In this document: positions 15,622-24,286 of the stretch, piece after piece
Numbering within the stretch: the stretch's first letter is position 1
Layout of the letters: each line of letters begins with the position of its first letter
Assembly (NCBI GenBank): GCA_041946965.1
Contig: JBHGBM010000051.1
Span: forward strand, 1 to 39,183
Reading direction: 5' to 3'
DNA length: 39,183 bases
Source: JBHGBM01 sp041946965
GTDB taxonomy: Bacteria > Acidobacteriota > Terriglobia > Bryobacterales > Bryobacteraceae
Made by a program: the position numbers and the translations under genes
Notes under the pieces: model-generated
What the model was told of the DNA's origin: nothing
Database searches by the model: none
Seen by the model: the letters and a program-made list of their open reading frames with translations, nothing else

Positions 15622-17421
15622 CTATCTATTCGCGGCCAGGTCGGCGATGGAAGCTTTCAGCAGACCCACGGCGTAGGCCATGTTGTGGATGCCGTAACTG
15701 CCGTCGTTCTTTACGAATTGCCAGTTGTAGGCCGCTGCCAACTGAGCCCTGGTCCAGGTGGAATCGATGGCCAGCTCGGTCTTCGGCTTGCCGACAGGCG
15801 GCAATTGCAGAGCCAGTTGGTCGAGCAGGCCCCGGATTTCGTATTGAACGCCCGCGATCACGCCGTCGCCGTCGTAGTCCATCAACTGGAAGTCAAACAA
15901 GCTGGCATTCGGGCCGTGGCACTTATAGCAGGCCTCCACCATGTACACGGGCGGATTCGCGTCGTCGCCCGCCTTGGTCATTTTGAAGGTGTGGCCGCCG
16001 GCTTTCAGGAAGGCCGGATTTTTCGTGTCGGTGATGGGCTGCATGTGGCAGTGCGCGCAGGTATCCTCCACCACGGCGCCGTGCGCCGAGCTGGGGATGT
16101 AGCGGCCGTAGGTGTACCCGTTGGCGCCCATCAGCATGTCGGCTTGAGGGCTGTGGTGGGGGCCGAAGCGGGCACTGCCCACCGTGGTGGTCACGTAGAC
16201 CGATGCATTCTGCCGGCTCTGGTGGCAGTTCATGCATACCGCGCCGTTCCCCGCATTCTCCACCACGGTGCCGTCCATCAGCTTCACCGGCGTGAGGCTG
16301 CGGAGCAGGAACTTGTTAGTGGCCGGCGCCGTGCGGCCGTGCGATTCGTGGCAGCTTTGGCAGTTGATGGCGGTGTACTTGGTATCGACGGTCTTGCTTC
16401 CGCGCATCTGGCCGATGAAACCGGCGCCGGTGTGGCAGCGCACGCAGTCCTCGCGGCCGGCTCCGGAGGGGTAACTGGTGGCCGCGGCGTGCAGGGAACT
16501 GACCCACTCCGTGCTCTTGATGTGATTGGTGCCGGAAGCGTGGCACTGGGCGCAAACGCCCGAACCCAGGCTGACCGAGATCAGCATTCTGCTGCCGGTG
16601 GCGGCGTGCTGGCTGCCGGGCCCGTGGCAGTTCTCGCACTGAATGTTGCCGACGTTCTTCAGCGCCTCCGGCAGAGCCTCGAAGACGCCGGGCTTCTGGA
16701 CCACGGGGAAGACCCACTTAAGCGCCGTGGCCAGGTCGTCAAATCCGCCATTGACGGCGGCGGGATCGGCATCGTAACCCACGGTGTGGCATCTAAGGCA
16801 ACTGGCGCTGTAATGGTCGCTGGCCACGCCGTTCACTCCGTCCTTGAAGATCTTGGCGTGCTTGGTTTTTGACCACGGCGTCACCATGTCCACCCCGAGG
16901 GCGCCGCTATGGCACGCGGCACAACGCTGGGCGCCGACGTAGGTCGCGCCGATGATGGTCTGGCCGACTTCGGCGGTTCCGTTGCTGGTGGTGGCGATGG
17001 CAGCTCGCACGACGTATACCCCCGCCACGTCCGGCCGCAACAGTTTGCGCCCCGCCACCCGGGTGGCGAGTCGATCGGACGGCTCGAAGCTGGGCACATC
17101 GGCTCCCAACGGGCTGTCGGACAGCACCGCTTTCGACGAAGCGGGTTTGCTCTCCAACGTCCACGTCACGCCGATGATGTTCTCGGCGGGAACGGCAATG
17201 TCCACCAGGGCCTCGAGATACGCCGGTTGGCCCAAGCCGATCGTATGCAAGCCCGGAGACCTCTGGGCGGCTGCGGGAAGTTTGTAGTCCGTGATGTCCC
17301 TCGCAGTAAGCGGACGCAGTGTGAGCTTAGCCTGGAGAGCCGTCTGGGCTCTCACGATGGCCGTTGCGCTGGCAGCAAACACGGCCACGAAGAGGAATCG
17401 TCGAATGTTTGTACCTGACAT
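15622..17421 (-). CDS. Nonahaem c-type cytochrome, exported
   Basis: Periplasmic or surface electron-transfer protein of 599 aa. The signal peptide is MSGTNIRRFLFVAVFAASAT plus AIVRAQ. A beta-rich N-terminal domain of about 130 residues precedes nine CxxCH haem-binding motifs between about residues 168 and 502, in order CAACH, CLRCH, CENCH, CAQCH, CVRCH, CQSCH, CMNCH, CAHCH, CYKCH. Several are followed by further histidines able to serve as distal ligands. The closest general resemblance is to cytochrome c554 / multihaem 'cytochrome c family protein' of soil bacteria; the partner and substrate are unknown. Start 17421 is chosen for its strong AGGGGGA ribosome site, over 17484. It precedes the two propeller genes on the same strand, but the 123-nt gap leaves co-transcription open. 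Confidence 0.92.
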   Translation of the reverse strand: MSGTNIRRFLFVAVFAASATAIVRAQTALQAKLTLRPLTARDITDYKLPAAAQRSPGLHTIGLGQPAYLEALVDIAVPAENIIGVTWTLESKPASSKAVLSDSPLGADVPSFEPSDRLATRVAGRKLLRPDVAGVYVVRAAIATTSNGTAEVGQTIIGATYVGAQRCAACHSGALGVDMVTPWSKTKHAKIFKDGVNGVASDHYSASCLRCHTVGYDADPAAVNGGFDDLATALKWVFPVVQKPGVFEALPEALKNVGNIQCENCHGPGSQHAATGSRMLISVSLGSGVCAQCHASGTNHIKSTEWVSSLHAAATSYPSGAGREDCVRCHTGAGFIGQMRGSKTVDTKYTAINCQSCHESHGRTAPATNKFLLRSLTPVKLMDGTVVENAGNGAVCMNCHQSRQNASVYVTTTVGSARFGPHHSPQADMLMGANGYTYGRYIPSSAHGAVVEDTCAHCHMQPITDTKNPAFLKAGGHTFKMTKAGDDANPPVYMVEACYKCHGPNASLFDFQLMDYDGDGVIAGVQYEIRGLLDQLALQLPPVGKPKTELAIDSTWTRAQLAAAYNWQFVKNDGSYGIHNMAYAVGLLKASIADLAANR

Positions 17422-17751
17422 CTGTCCCCCTACGACTGAAATAGACCTGAGCGGTCTTGGCGCTATCGTACAACAGGACATCATACTCTGATTTGAACAC
17501 TTTGATCATTTTTTCGACTGTCTGACCATGAATTGTGTGCTGCCGATGAGTCGCAAGCCGTTTATTCATAGGAACGTGCGGCACGAGAGCCGGAGATCAG
17601 TGTAGGAGTTTTCAACGGCACACACCCGCGCGTGCGGCCAATGCAACGGCCACCGCTCAGGGGGAGGACGGGCACTGGGATGTCGGGTCGTTGCCCAGGC
17701 TCGCCCCGTGGAGTAGACTCGATCAAGACACCGGACTCTCTGAATCGCGGA
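17422..17751. other. 330-nt divergent intergenic region between the cytochrome and the kinase fusion
   Basis: Contains the promoters of two divergent genes. On the plus strand TTGCCC (17691-17696) and TAGACT (17714-17719) are 17 nt apart and point at the kinase. On the minus strand a TATGAT hexamer near 17483-17488 lies in the most AT-rich stretch (about 17480-17580) and could serve the cytochrome gene, without a clear -35. I saw no RNA gene, repeat array or convincing small gene. Confidence 0.5.
17691..17719 (+). promoter_or_regulatory. Putative sigma-70-type promoter of the kinase fusion gene
   Basis: TTGCCC (17691-17696) and TAGACT (17714-17719) each match four of six consensus bases and are separated by 17 nt. 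Initiation near 17726 gives a leader of about 26 nt to the ATG at 17752, which supports that start over the upstream ATG at 17632. Confidence 0.4.
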
Positions 17752-20667
17752 ATGGCGGTGATGATCGGCAAGCGCCTCCTGCACTACGAAATCGTCGAGA
17801 AGCTCGGCGAAGGCGGCATGGGCGTGGTCTACAAAGCCCGCGACACCCACCTCGACCGCCTCGTCGCCATCAAGGTGCTGCCCCCGGAGCGGGTGGCCGA
17901 CGCGGCGCGCAAAGCGCGCTTCGTGCAGGAAGCGAAGGCGGCCAGCGCGCTCAACCACCCCAACATCGTCACCATTTACGACATCAGCTCGGACGCCGGC
18001 CGCGACTTCATCGCCATGGAGTACGTCGCCGGCAGGAGACTGGATCAACTCATCCCGCGCCAGGGGATGGGCCTGGAGGAAGCGCTCAGGATCGCCGTTC
18101 AAATGGCGGGGGCTTTGGCCCGCGCGCACGCGGCCGGCATCATTCACCGCGATTTGAAGCCGGCGAACGTGATGGTCACCGGGCCCGCCAGCGGGAACCC
18201 TGGTGTGGCGAAGTTGCTGGATTTCGGCCTGGCCAAGCTGGCCGAGCGCGCTCCGGCGGACGAAGCGGCGGAGACGGTAACGGCGAAGGCGGGTGAGGAG
18301 GTGCGGACCGAAGAGGGAACCATCCTGGGGACGGTGGCCTACATGTCGCCCGAGCAGGTGGAAGCCAAGACGCTCGATGCGCGTTCGGACGTGTTCAGCT
18401 TCGGGGCGGTTCTGTACGAGATGGTGACGGGCGGGCGGGCCTTCCACGGCGACTCCCGGATATCGACCATGTCGTCGATCCTGCGCGATACTCCGCCGCC
18501 GCCCAGACGGGTGCGGCCGGACGTGCCGGCGGAGCTGAACCGGATCCTGGACCGCTGCCTGGCGAAACAGCGGGAGGCCCGCTACGGTTCGGCCGCCGGG
18601 TTGCACGCGGACCTGGCGGCGTGCCAGGCGCGGCTGGCCTCGCCGGCGCGCCGGTGGCTGCGGCCACGCTACATCGCCGCCGCCCTGGCGGTGCTGGCGG
18701 CGCTGGGTGCGGGCGCCGCATGGATCGGGATTCGCGCGTCGCGCCGCGCCGCGGCGCTGGATGAGATCGCAAAGCTGGCTGGGGAGGGCAAGTACGCAGC
18801 CGCCTTCAGGCTGGCGAAGCAGGCGCGGGAGCGTTCACCCGCCGACCCTCGCGTTGCCCGGCTCTGGGAAGACGTTTCGATGGAGTTCGGCATTGAAAGC
18901 GACCCGCCGGGCGCGGACGTCGAAATCAAGGAATACCTGGCTCCGGAGAACGAGTGGATTCGGCTGGGACGGACGCCGTTGACCAAGGCCAGGGTCCCCC
19001 GGTCCTTCACTCTCCGATGGAGGCTCAGCAGGGCCGGTTTCGGGGTCATGTACTACAGCCCGGGCCTGTTTGCGGACCCTATCCGCTTCACACTTGATCC
19101 GGAGGTGAGCGTGCCGGAGGGTATGGTGAGGGTGCCGGGTGCGACGGTGCAGGGTCTCACGGGCCCCGATTCGCGGCCCAGGCCGGCCAGGCTGGGCCAG
19201 TATTTCCTCGACCGCTATGAGGTTACCAACCGGCAGTTCAAGCAGTTCATGGACGCCGGGGGATACAGGAAGCGGGAGTACTGGAAACAGCCGTTCGTCA
19301 GGGAAGGGCGCACCCTTTCCTGGGAGGAGGCGATCCAGGAGTTTCGCGATGCCACGGGCAGGCCGGGGCCCTCCACCTGGGAAGGCGGAACCTATCCGCA
19401 AGGCCAGGACGACTACCCGGTGGGCGGAGTTAGCTGGTACGAAGCGGCGGCCTACGCGGAATTCGGGGGCAAGAGCCTGCCCACGATCTTCCACTGGCAG
19501 TTGGCCAATGGCATTTGGGCGGCGGTCCATATCGTGCCCAACAGCAATTTCAGCGGACAAGGCGTAGCTCCGGCCGGGAAATTCCAGGGCATCAGCCCTC
19601 AAGGCGCGTACGACATGGCGGGCAATGTCCGGGAGTGGGTCTGGAACGAGACCGAGGGCCAGCGCTACATTCTGGGTGGCGCCTGGAACCAACCCAGCTA
19701 CATGTCCAACGACAGGGACGTGCGGCCGCCATTCGACCGGTCGGCGATCAACGGGTTCCGGTGCGTGCGTGACACCGCTCCGCTCGATCCCGCTCTGAGG
19801 GCGCCCCGGGATCGCCAGATACGCGACTACAGCCGGGAGAAACCGGTCCCGGACGCGGTATTCGACGCCTACCGGAGCATGTACGCTTACGACCGGACGC
19901 CGCTCAACGCGAAGGTTGAACCGGCTGAGGACACCTCGAACTACTGGAAGCACGAGCTGGTCACCTTCAACCCCGCGTACGCCGGGACTCGCGTCATGGC
20001 GCACCTGTTCCTGCCCAGGGACGTCGCACCGCCCTTTCAGACGGTCGTATTTTTCCCCGGCTCGGGCGCCCAAATACATCCCTCCAGCCGGTACCTGGAA
20101 GGGCTGACGCGGTTCGACTACATCATCAAGAGCGGCCGGGCCTTTGTGTATCCCATCTATTTGGGAACGTATGAACGGCGCCTGCCATCGAGCGCGGAAG
20201 CACCGTCCGCGCTTCAAAACAGGGACCGGGCTCTCATGCGGTGCAAGGATCTGTTCCGCACCCTGGACTACCTCGCCACCCGGAAGGACATCGACGCGGA
20301 GCGCATCGGATACGTGGGCTTCAGTTGGGGGGGCTGGATGGGGCCCATACTGTGCGCCGTCGAGAGCCGCTTGAAGGTCTGCATCCTGACGGACGGCGGC
20401 TTTCCCTCGGGCCGCCGGATGGCCGAAGTGGACCCCTTGAACTTCGCGCCCCGTGTGCGAACGCCCACCTTGATGCTGAACGGCGCCAACGATTTCACCT
20501 TCCCGCTGGAAAGGTCGCAGAAGCCGATGTTCAGCCTGCTTGGGACGCCGGAGAAGGACAAGCGGCACGTGGTGTATCAGACCAGCCACGATGTGAGCGT
20601 CCTGAGGAAAGAGGTCTCCGGAGAAGTGCTGGGCTGGCTGGACCGCTACCTGGGGCCGGTGAAGTAG
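17752..20667 (+). CDS. Transmembrane Ser/Thr protein kinase fused to an FGE-sulfatase-type domain and an alpha/beta hydrolase
   Basis: A 971-aa receptor-like fusion. Residues about 10-285 form a Hanks-type kinase with all key residues: LGEGGMGVVYKARD (P-loop), Lys41 in VAIK, Asp134 in HRDLKPANV, DFGLAKL and MSPEQ. One transmembrane helix follows at about 306-328, then a PEGA-like segment (ESDPPGADVEI, about 380-420). About 456-671 is a formylglycine-generating-enzyme-like (SUMF1) fold: FLDRYEVTNRQFKQFM, GGVSWYEAAAYAE, AYDMAGNVREWVW, INGFRCVR. About 736-970 is a dienelactone-hydrolase-like domain with the nucleophile Ser858 in GFSWGG and candidate Asp (GANDFTFP) and His (TSHDVS). The last two domains would be extracytoplasmic. 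The start is uncertain: 17752 and 17761 are both possible. The FGE-like part may bind ligand rather than catalyse. Confidence 0.9.
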   Translation: MAVMIGKRLLHYEIVEKLGEGGMGVVYKARDTHLDRLVAIKVLPPERVADAARKARFVQEAKAASALNHPNIVTIYDISSDAGRDFIAMEYVAGRRLDQLIPRQGMGLEEALRIAVQMAGALARAHAAGIIHRDLKPANVMVTGPASGNPGVAKLLDFGLAKLAERAPADEAAETVTAKAGEEVRTEEGTILGTVAYMSPEQVEAKTLDARSDVFSFGAVLYEMVTGGRAFHGDSRISTMSSILRDTPPPPRRVRPDVPAELNRILDRCLAKQREARYGSAAGLHADLAACQARLASPARRWLRPRYIAAALAVLAALGAGAAWIGIRASRRAAALDEIAKLAGEGKYAAAFRLAKQARERSPADPRVARLWEDVSMEFGIESDPPGADVEIKEYLAPENEWIRLGRTPLTKARVPRSFTLRWRLSRAGFGVMYYSPGLFADPIRFTLDPEVSVPEGMVRVPGATVQGLTGPDSRPRPARLGQYFLDRYEVTNRQFKQFMDAGGYRKREYWKQPFVREGRTLSWEEAIQEFRDATGRPGPSTWEGGTYPQGQDDYPVGGVSWYEAAAYAEFGGKSLPTIFHWQLANGIWAAVHIVPNSNFSGQGVAPAGKFQGISPQGAYDMAGNVREWVWNETEGQRYILGGAWNQPSYMSNDRDVRPPFDRSAINGFRCVRDTAPLDPALRAPRDRQIRDYSREKPVPDAVFDAYRSMYAYDRTPLNAKVEPAEDTSNYWKHELVTFNPAYAGTRVMAHLFLPRDVAPPFQTVVFFPGSGAQIHPSSRYLEGLTRFDYIIKSGRAFVYPIYLGTYERRLPSSAEAPSALQNRDRALMRCKDLFRTLDYLATRKDIDAERIGYVGFSWGGWMGPILCAVESRLKVCILTDGGFPSGRRMAEVDPLNFAPRVRTPTLMLNGANDFTFPLERSQKPMFSLLGTPEKDKRHVVYQTSHDVSVLRKEVSGEVLGWLDRYLGPVK

Positions 20668-20780
20668 GCCGGAACTCCACGCGGACACCACCGTCCCGAA
20701 TCCGGACACCAAGCCGCTGAGAAGCTCCGTGTTTTCAACACCCCGGAGTGGCGCGAGGGTTGCACCACCAGGGCATTGAC
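20668..20780 (+). other. Gap between the kinase fusion and the ADOP permease with a short direct repeat
   Basis: Holds CGGACACCA twice, at 20682-20690 and 20703-20711, 21 nt apart. This could be an operator half-site pair, or chance. No terminator hairpin with a T run was seen, so read-through from the kinase gene into the permease is possible. Confidence 0.25.
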
Positions 20781-23189
20781 ATGCGCGCCTTCGTTCAGGA
20801 TCTTCGTTACGGAGTGAGGCTGATGCGCCAATCAGCCACCGTTTCCACCATGGCCGTGCTGGCGTTGGCCCTCGGCATTGGCGCCAACACCGCCATCTTC
20901 AGCGTCGTGTACCACGTCCTTCTGCGCAAAATGCCGGTGCGGGACCCCGACTCGCTGGTCCACATGATTCACCGCAACACCCGCCGCGCGGGCTTCGAAT
21001 CCGGCGGCAGCCCTTACGCCGACGTAATCGAGTGGCGCGAGACGCTGCGCACCATGGAGAACGTCTCGGCGTGGCAGCAGAACCCGGTGAACCTGGTGGT
21101 GGGCACGGAGCCGGAGCGTATTCTGCTTTCGAAGGTGAGCCACACGTTCTTCCCCATGCTGGGCATCCAGCCCGTGCTGGGGCGCGGCTTCATGGCCGCG
21201 GAGGACCGCCCCGGCATGGGCCGCGTGGCGGTGATCACGCACGAGCTGTGGCGGCGCCGCTTCAACGCGAACCGTAACGTCACGGGCGCCACGCTGAAGA
21301 TCGAAGGCGAGCCTTATACCGTGGTGGGGGTGCTGCCGCGCGGCTTCCGCTTTTTCGGGCAGCATTCCGAAGCGTACGTGCCCATCGCGCTGCCGCCCAC
21401 GCGCGAGAAAGTCATCCCGGTGGTGGTCTACGCCCGCATTCGTCCGGGGGTGACTCCCGCGCAGCTCAAGGCGGACCTGGCCGCCGCCACCGAAGCCACG
21501 CGCGCGCGGCTCGCCAATTACCGCGATTGGGAGCTTGGCACGCGCCCGCTCAAGGACTGGATCGTGCCCGACGTCCGCATGAGCCTGTGGGTGATGCTCG
21601 GCGCCGTGGCGCTGCTTCTGCTGATGGCCTGCGCCAACGTAGCCGGGCTGCTGCTGGCGCGCGCCGGGGCGAGGCAGCGCGAAATCGCCGTGCGCGCGGC
21701 GCTGGGCGCCGGCCGTTGGCGGCTCATCAGGCAGATGGTCGCGGAGAGTCTGCCGCTGGGGGTGGCCGGCGGCGCGCTCGGGCTGCTGCTGGCGTGGTGG
21801 GGCGTGGACGCCCTGCCCGATACGAACCTGGGCCGCGTGCCGCGGCTTCAGGACGTGCGGATCGACGGGCTGGTTCTGGCGTTCACCGCCGCCGTTTCGC
21901 TGGTGACCTGTCTTCTGTTCAGCCTGGCGCCCGCGCTTTCTCTTTCCCGCACCGGGTTTCATGATGCGCTGCGCGAAGGCGGGCGGGGCGGAGGGGGTCC
22001 GCGCGGCAGCCGCGTGCGGCCGGCGCTGGTGGTGGTGGAGGTGGCTCTCGCCCTGGTGCTCTGCGTAGGGGCGACCCTGCTGATGCGCACGTTCTATTCG
22101 CTTTCCGTGGTGCATCCCGGGTTCAACCCGGAAGGGCTCATGGCCGCTTCGCTGGACCTGCCGCGCCCGCAATTCCGCGGCAAGGACCAGGTGGTCGACT
22201 TTCAGCGCAAACTCATCGAACGCGTGCGCGCCGTCCCCGGAGTGAAGGCCGCGGGCCTGACGACGGGACTGCCGCTGGGCGGCAACTACTTCCGCATGTC
22301 CATCGCGGTGGAAGGCAAACAGTACGCGCACCCGCGCGAAATGCCCATGCTGAACTACCGCACCGCGGACGCGCAATGCTTCGCGGCGCTCGAGATGCCG
22401 CTGCGGCGCGGGCGGCCGTTCGACGAGCGCGACCGGGTGGGCACGGAGCCCGTCATCATGGTCAACGAAAGCGCCGCGCGCCGGCTGTTCGGCACGGACG
22501 ATCCGTTGGGCAAGCGCATCGGTCCGAGCCCGAAAGAGCTGATGACCGTGATTGGCGTTGTGGCCGATATCAAGAACGAAGACGTCGCCCACGCCACGCT
22601 GCCCGAGGTCATCTTCCCGCTCTCCCAGATGCCCACCATGGGCGTGACCATCGTGGCGCGCCTGGACCGCAACCTGTATCCCGACCCGGCGCGCTTCGCG
22701 CCGGTGCTGCGGCGGCTGGTCTCGGGCATCGACCCGAACCAGGCGCTTTACCAAGTGGCCTCCATGGAGAAGATCATGGCGGACCGCCTGGAGCCGCGCC
22801 GGTTCACGATGATTCTGCTGATCGTGTTTTCCGGGGTGGCGATCGTGCTCGCCGCCGTGGGCATTTACGGCGTGCTCGCGTTTTCGGTCGAGCGGCGCAC
22901 GCATGAGATTGGAGTGCGGATCGCCCTGGGCGCCCGCGAAGGCGACGTGGTGCGCATGGTGGTGGGGCAGGCGCTGCTGCTGGTTGCGGCGGGCCTCGCG
23001 GCGGGCATCGCGGGCGCGGCGGCGCTCACGCGCCTGGTGACCAGCCTGCTATACGGCGTGAAGGCCACCGACCCGGCGGTGTTCGCGGGCGCAGCCGTAA
23101 TCCTGGTCGTGGTGTCCGCCGCGGCAAGCTGGTTTCCGGCGCGCCGCGCGGCGAGCGTGCAGCCGGTGATGGCGCTGCGGTGGGAGTGA
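20781..23189 (+). CDS. ABC-type permease, acidobacterial duplicated orphan permease (ADOP) family
   Basis: An 802-aa inner-membrane protein made of two fused MacB/FtsX-like permeases and lacking any ATPase. The N-terminal helix (TMAVLALALGIGANTAIFSV) is followed by a large periplasmic MacB-type domain. An FtsX core from about 271 then contains VMLGAVALLLLMACANVAGL and the coupling segment REIAVRAALGAGRWRLIRQM. A second copy starts at about 416 (ALVVVEVALALVLCVGATLL) and ends in an FtsX core from about 678 (SVERRTHEIGVRIALGAREG). This duplicated layout with an N-terminal MRAFVQDLRYGVRLM is characteristic of Acidobacteria. The start at 20781 begins at this conserved segment, with AGGG upstream. 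No ATPase gene lies nearby, so the partner, if any, is elsewhere. Export of a lipid or peptide is possible but unproven. Confidence 0.93.
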   Translation: MRAFVQDLRYGVRLMRQSATVSTMAVLALALGIGANTAIFSVVYHVLLRKMPVRDPDSLVHMIHRNTRRAGFESGGSPYADVIEWRETLRTMENVSAWQQNPVNLVVGTEPERILLSKVSHTFFPMLGIQPVLGRGFMAAEDRPGMGRVAVITHELWRRRFNANRNVTGATLKIEGEPYTVVGVLPRGFRFFGQHSEAYVPIALPPTREKVIPVVVYARIRPGVTPAQLKADLAAATEATRARLANYRDWELGTRPLKDWIVPDVRMSLWVMLGAVALLLLMACANVAGLLLARAGARQREIAVRAALGAGRWRLIRQMVAESLPLGVAGGALGLLLAWWGVDALPDTNLGRVPRLQDVRIDGLVLAFTAAVSLVTCLLFSLAPALSLSRTGFHDALREGGRGGGGPRGSRVRPALVVVEVALALVLCVGATLLMRTFYSLSVVHPGFNPEGLMAASLDLPRPQFRGKDQVVDFQRKLIERVRAVPGVKAAGLTTGLPLGGNYFRMSIAVEGKQYAHPREMPMLNYRTADAQCFAALEMPLRRGRPFDERDRVGTEPVIMVNESAARRLFGTDDPLGKRIGPSPKELMTVIGVVADIKNEDVAHATLPEVIFPLSQMPTMGVTIVARLDRNLYPDPARFAPVLRRLVSGIDPNQALYQVASMEKIMADRLEPRRFTMILLIVFSGVAIVLAAVGIYGVLAFSVERRTHEIGVRIALGAREGDVVRMVVGQALLLVAAGLAAGIAGAAALTRLVTSLLYGVKATDPAVFAGAAVILVVVSAAASWFPARRAASVQPVMALRWE

Positions 23190-23213
23190 GTACCGAAAGC
23201 GTCTGCCGCGGGG

Positions 23214-24242
23214 TCACCGGGGGCGGGCGGCGGCGCATAGCGCGCGCGTGAGAGCGCCGGTATCGGCCGTGCCGCCCAAATCGGGAGTCAGTTGCGCGCC
23301 CTCGCGCAGCACCGCGCGCACCGCCGTGCGCACTCGTTCGGCGGCTTCCTGCTGCCCGATCCAGTCCAGCATCATCGCCCCGGAGAGGATCAGGCTTATG
23401 GGATTCGCCAGTCCCTTTCCGGCGATGTCCGGAGCCGCTCCGTGCGCGGCTTCGAACACCGCCGCTCCGTCGCCGATGTTCGCTCCGGGCGCCAGGCCGA
23501 GGCTTCCGGCAAGGCCCGCCGCCATGTCCGAAAGAATGTCTCCGTACTGGTTCGGCAGCACCAGCACGTCGAGCGCCTCCGGCGATTTGATCAGCGCGTA
23601 GGATGCCGCATCCACCATGCGGTCGTCGAATTCGAGGCCCGGGTATTCGGCAACCGCGGCCCGAACCGATTCCAGGAACAGTCCGTCGGTCAGGTGCAGC
23701 ACGTTGGCTTTGTGGACGGCGGTGATCTTCCTGCGTCCGGCGCGCAGCGCGTACTCGCACGCGAACCGAGCCACGCGTGTGGAGGCGCCGCGCGTGATGC
23801 GCTTCACCGCTTCGGCCGTATCGGGGTCCACCTGGCGCTCCAGCCCGGCGTACATGTCCTCGGTCAGTTCCCGCACCAGCACGACGTCCATCGCGGTGTA
23901 ACGGCCCGAGACGCCTTCCCACCCGCGCACCGGCCGCACGTTGGCATAGGCCCCCAGTTCGCGCCGTATCGCGGCGTTGATGCTCGGGTAGCGCCTTTCC
24001 CCCACCACGACGCCGCCGCTGCGGCGCTCGGCGATCATCGGCCCTTTCAACGCTACGCCGAGGCTGCGCACCGTCTCCAGCGATTCGAGCGGCACCGGCG
24101 CGCCGTAGCGCTCCTGTGCCTGCTGCCCCATGGGTGCGGGCGTCCATTCCAGGCTGGCGCCCGCGGCCTCCAACACGGCCCGGGCGGCGCCGGCGATTTC
24201 GGGGCCGATTCCATCGCCCGCGATAAGTGCGACCTTCTTCAT
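23214..24242 (-). CDS. Isocitrate/isopropylmalate-type beta-decarboxylating dehydrogenase
   Basis: Cytosolic NAD(P)-dependent oxidative decarboxylase of 342 aa. Motifs in order: GDGIGPEI; the substrate loop SINAAIRRELGAYANVRPV, whose Ser-Asn-Arg pattern is isocitrate dehydrogenase-like; RELTEDMYAGLE; the catalytic lysine in AVHKANVLHLTDGLFLE; the metal aspartates in DDRMVDAASYALI and NQYGDILSDMAAGL; and AHGAAPDIAGKGLANP. These favour a short NAD-isocitrate dehydrogenase over LeuB, and no leu genes are nearby; homoisocitrate or tartrate/malate relatives cannot be excluded. A TATAAT box on the minus strand (24260-24265) lies 17 nt before the ATG, and GGAGCG may serve as a weak ribosome site. 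It is a single gene, divergent from the FAD oxidoreductase. Confidence 0.9.
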   Translation of the reverse strand: MKKVALIAGDGIGPEIAGAARAVLEAAGASLEWTPAPMGQQAQERYGAPVPLESLETVRSLGVALKGPMIAERRSGGVVVGERRYPSINAAIRRELGAYANVRPVRGWEGVSGRYTAMDVVLVRELTEDMYAGLERQVDPDTAEAVKRITRGASTRVARFACEYALRAGRRKITAVHKANVLHLTDGLFLESVRAAVAEYPGLEFDDRMVDAASYALIKSPEALDVLVLPNQYGDILSDMAAGLAGSLGLAPGANIGDGAAVFEAAHGAAPDIAGKGLANPISLILSGAMMLDWIGQQEAAERVRTAVRAVLREGAQLTPDLGGTADTGALTRALCAAARPR

Positions 24243-24259
24243 ACAGTGCCAGCGCTCCA

Positions 24260-24278
24260 ATTATAAGACCGCTATAGT
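24260..24278. promoter_or_regulatory. Back-to-back -10 elements of the dehydrogenase / FAD oxidoreductase pair
   Basis: Minus-strand TATAAT (24260-24265) serves the dehydrogenase. Plus-strand TATAGT (24273-24278) is followed by eight bases (GGGACGTT) and the oxidoreductase ATG at 24287. Only 44 nt separate the two start codons, so the two polymerase sites overlap and should compete. Confidence 0.5.
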
Positions 24279-24286
24279 GGGACGTT

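Noticed and set aside
17327..17584. An 85-codon minus-strand frame in the AT-richer region upstream of the cytochrome
   Set aside because: It overlaps the cytochrome start in another frame, has no ribosome site and resembles no family; the composition is better explained as promoter DNA.
18835..20712. A 625-codon minus-strand frame opposite the kinase fusion
   Set aside because: Antisense to a protein with intact kinase, FGE and hydrolase motifs; no supporting signals.
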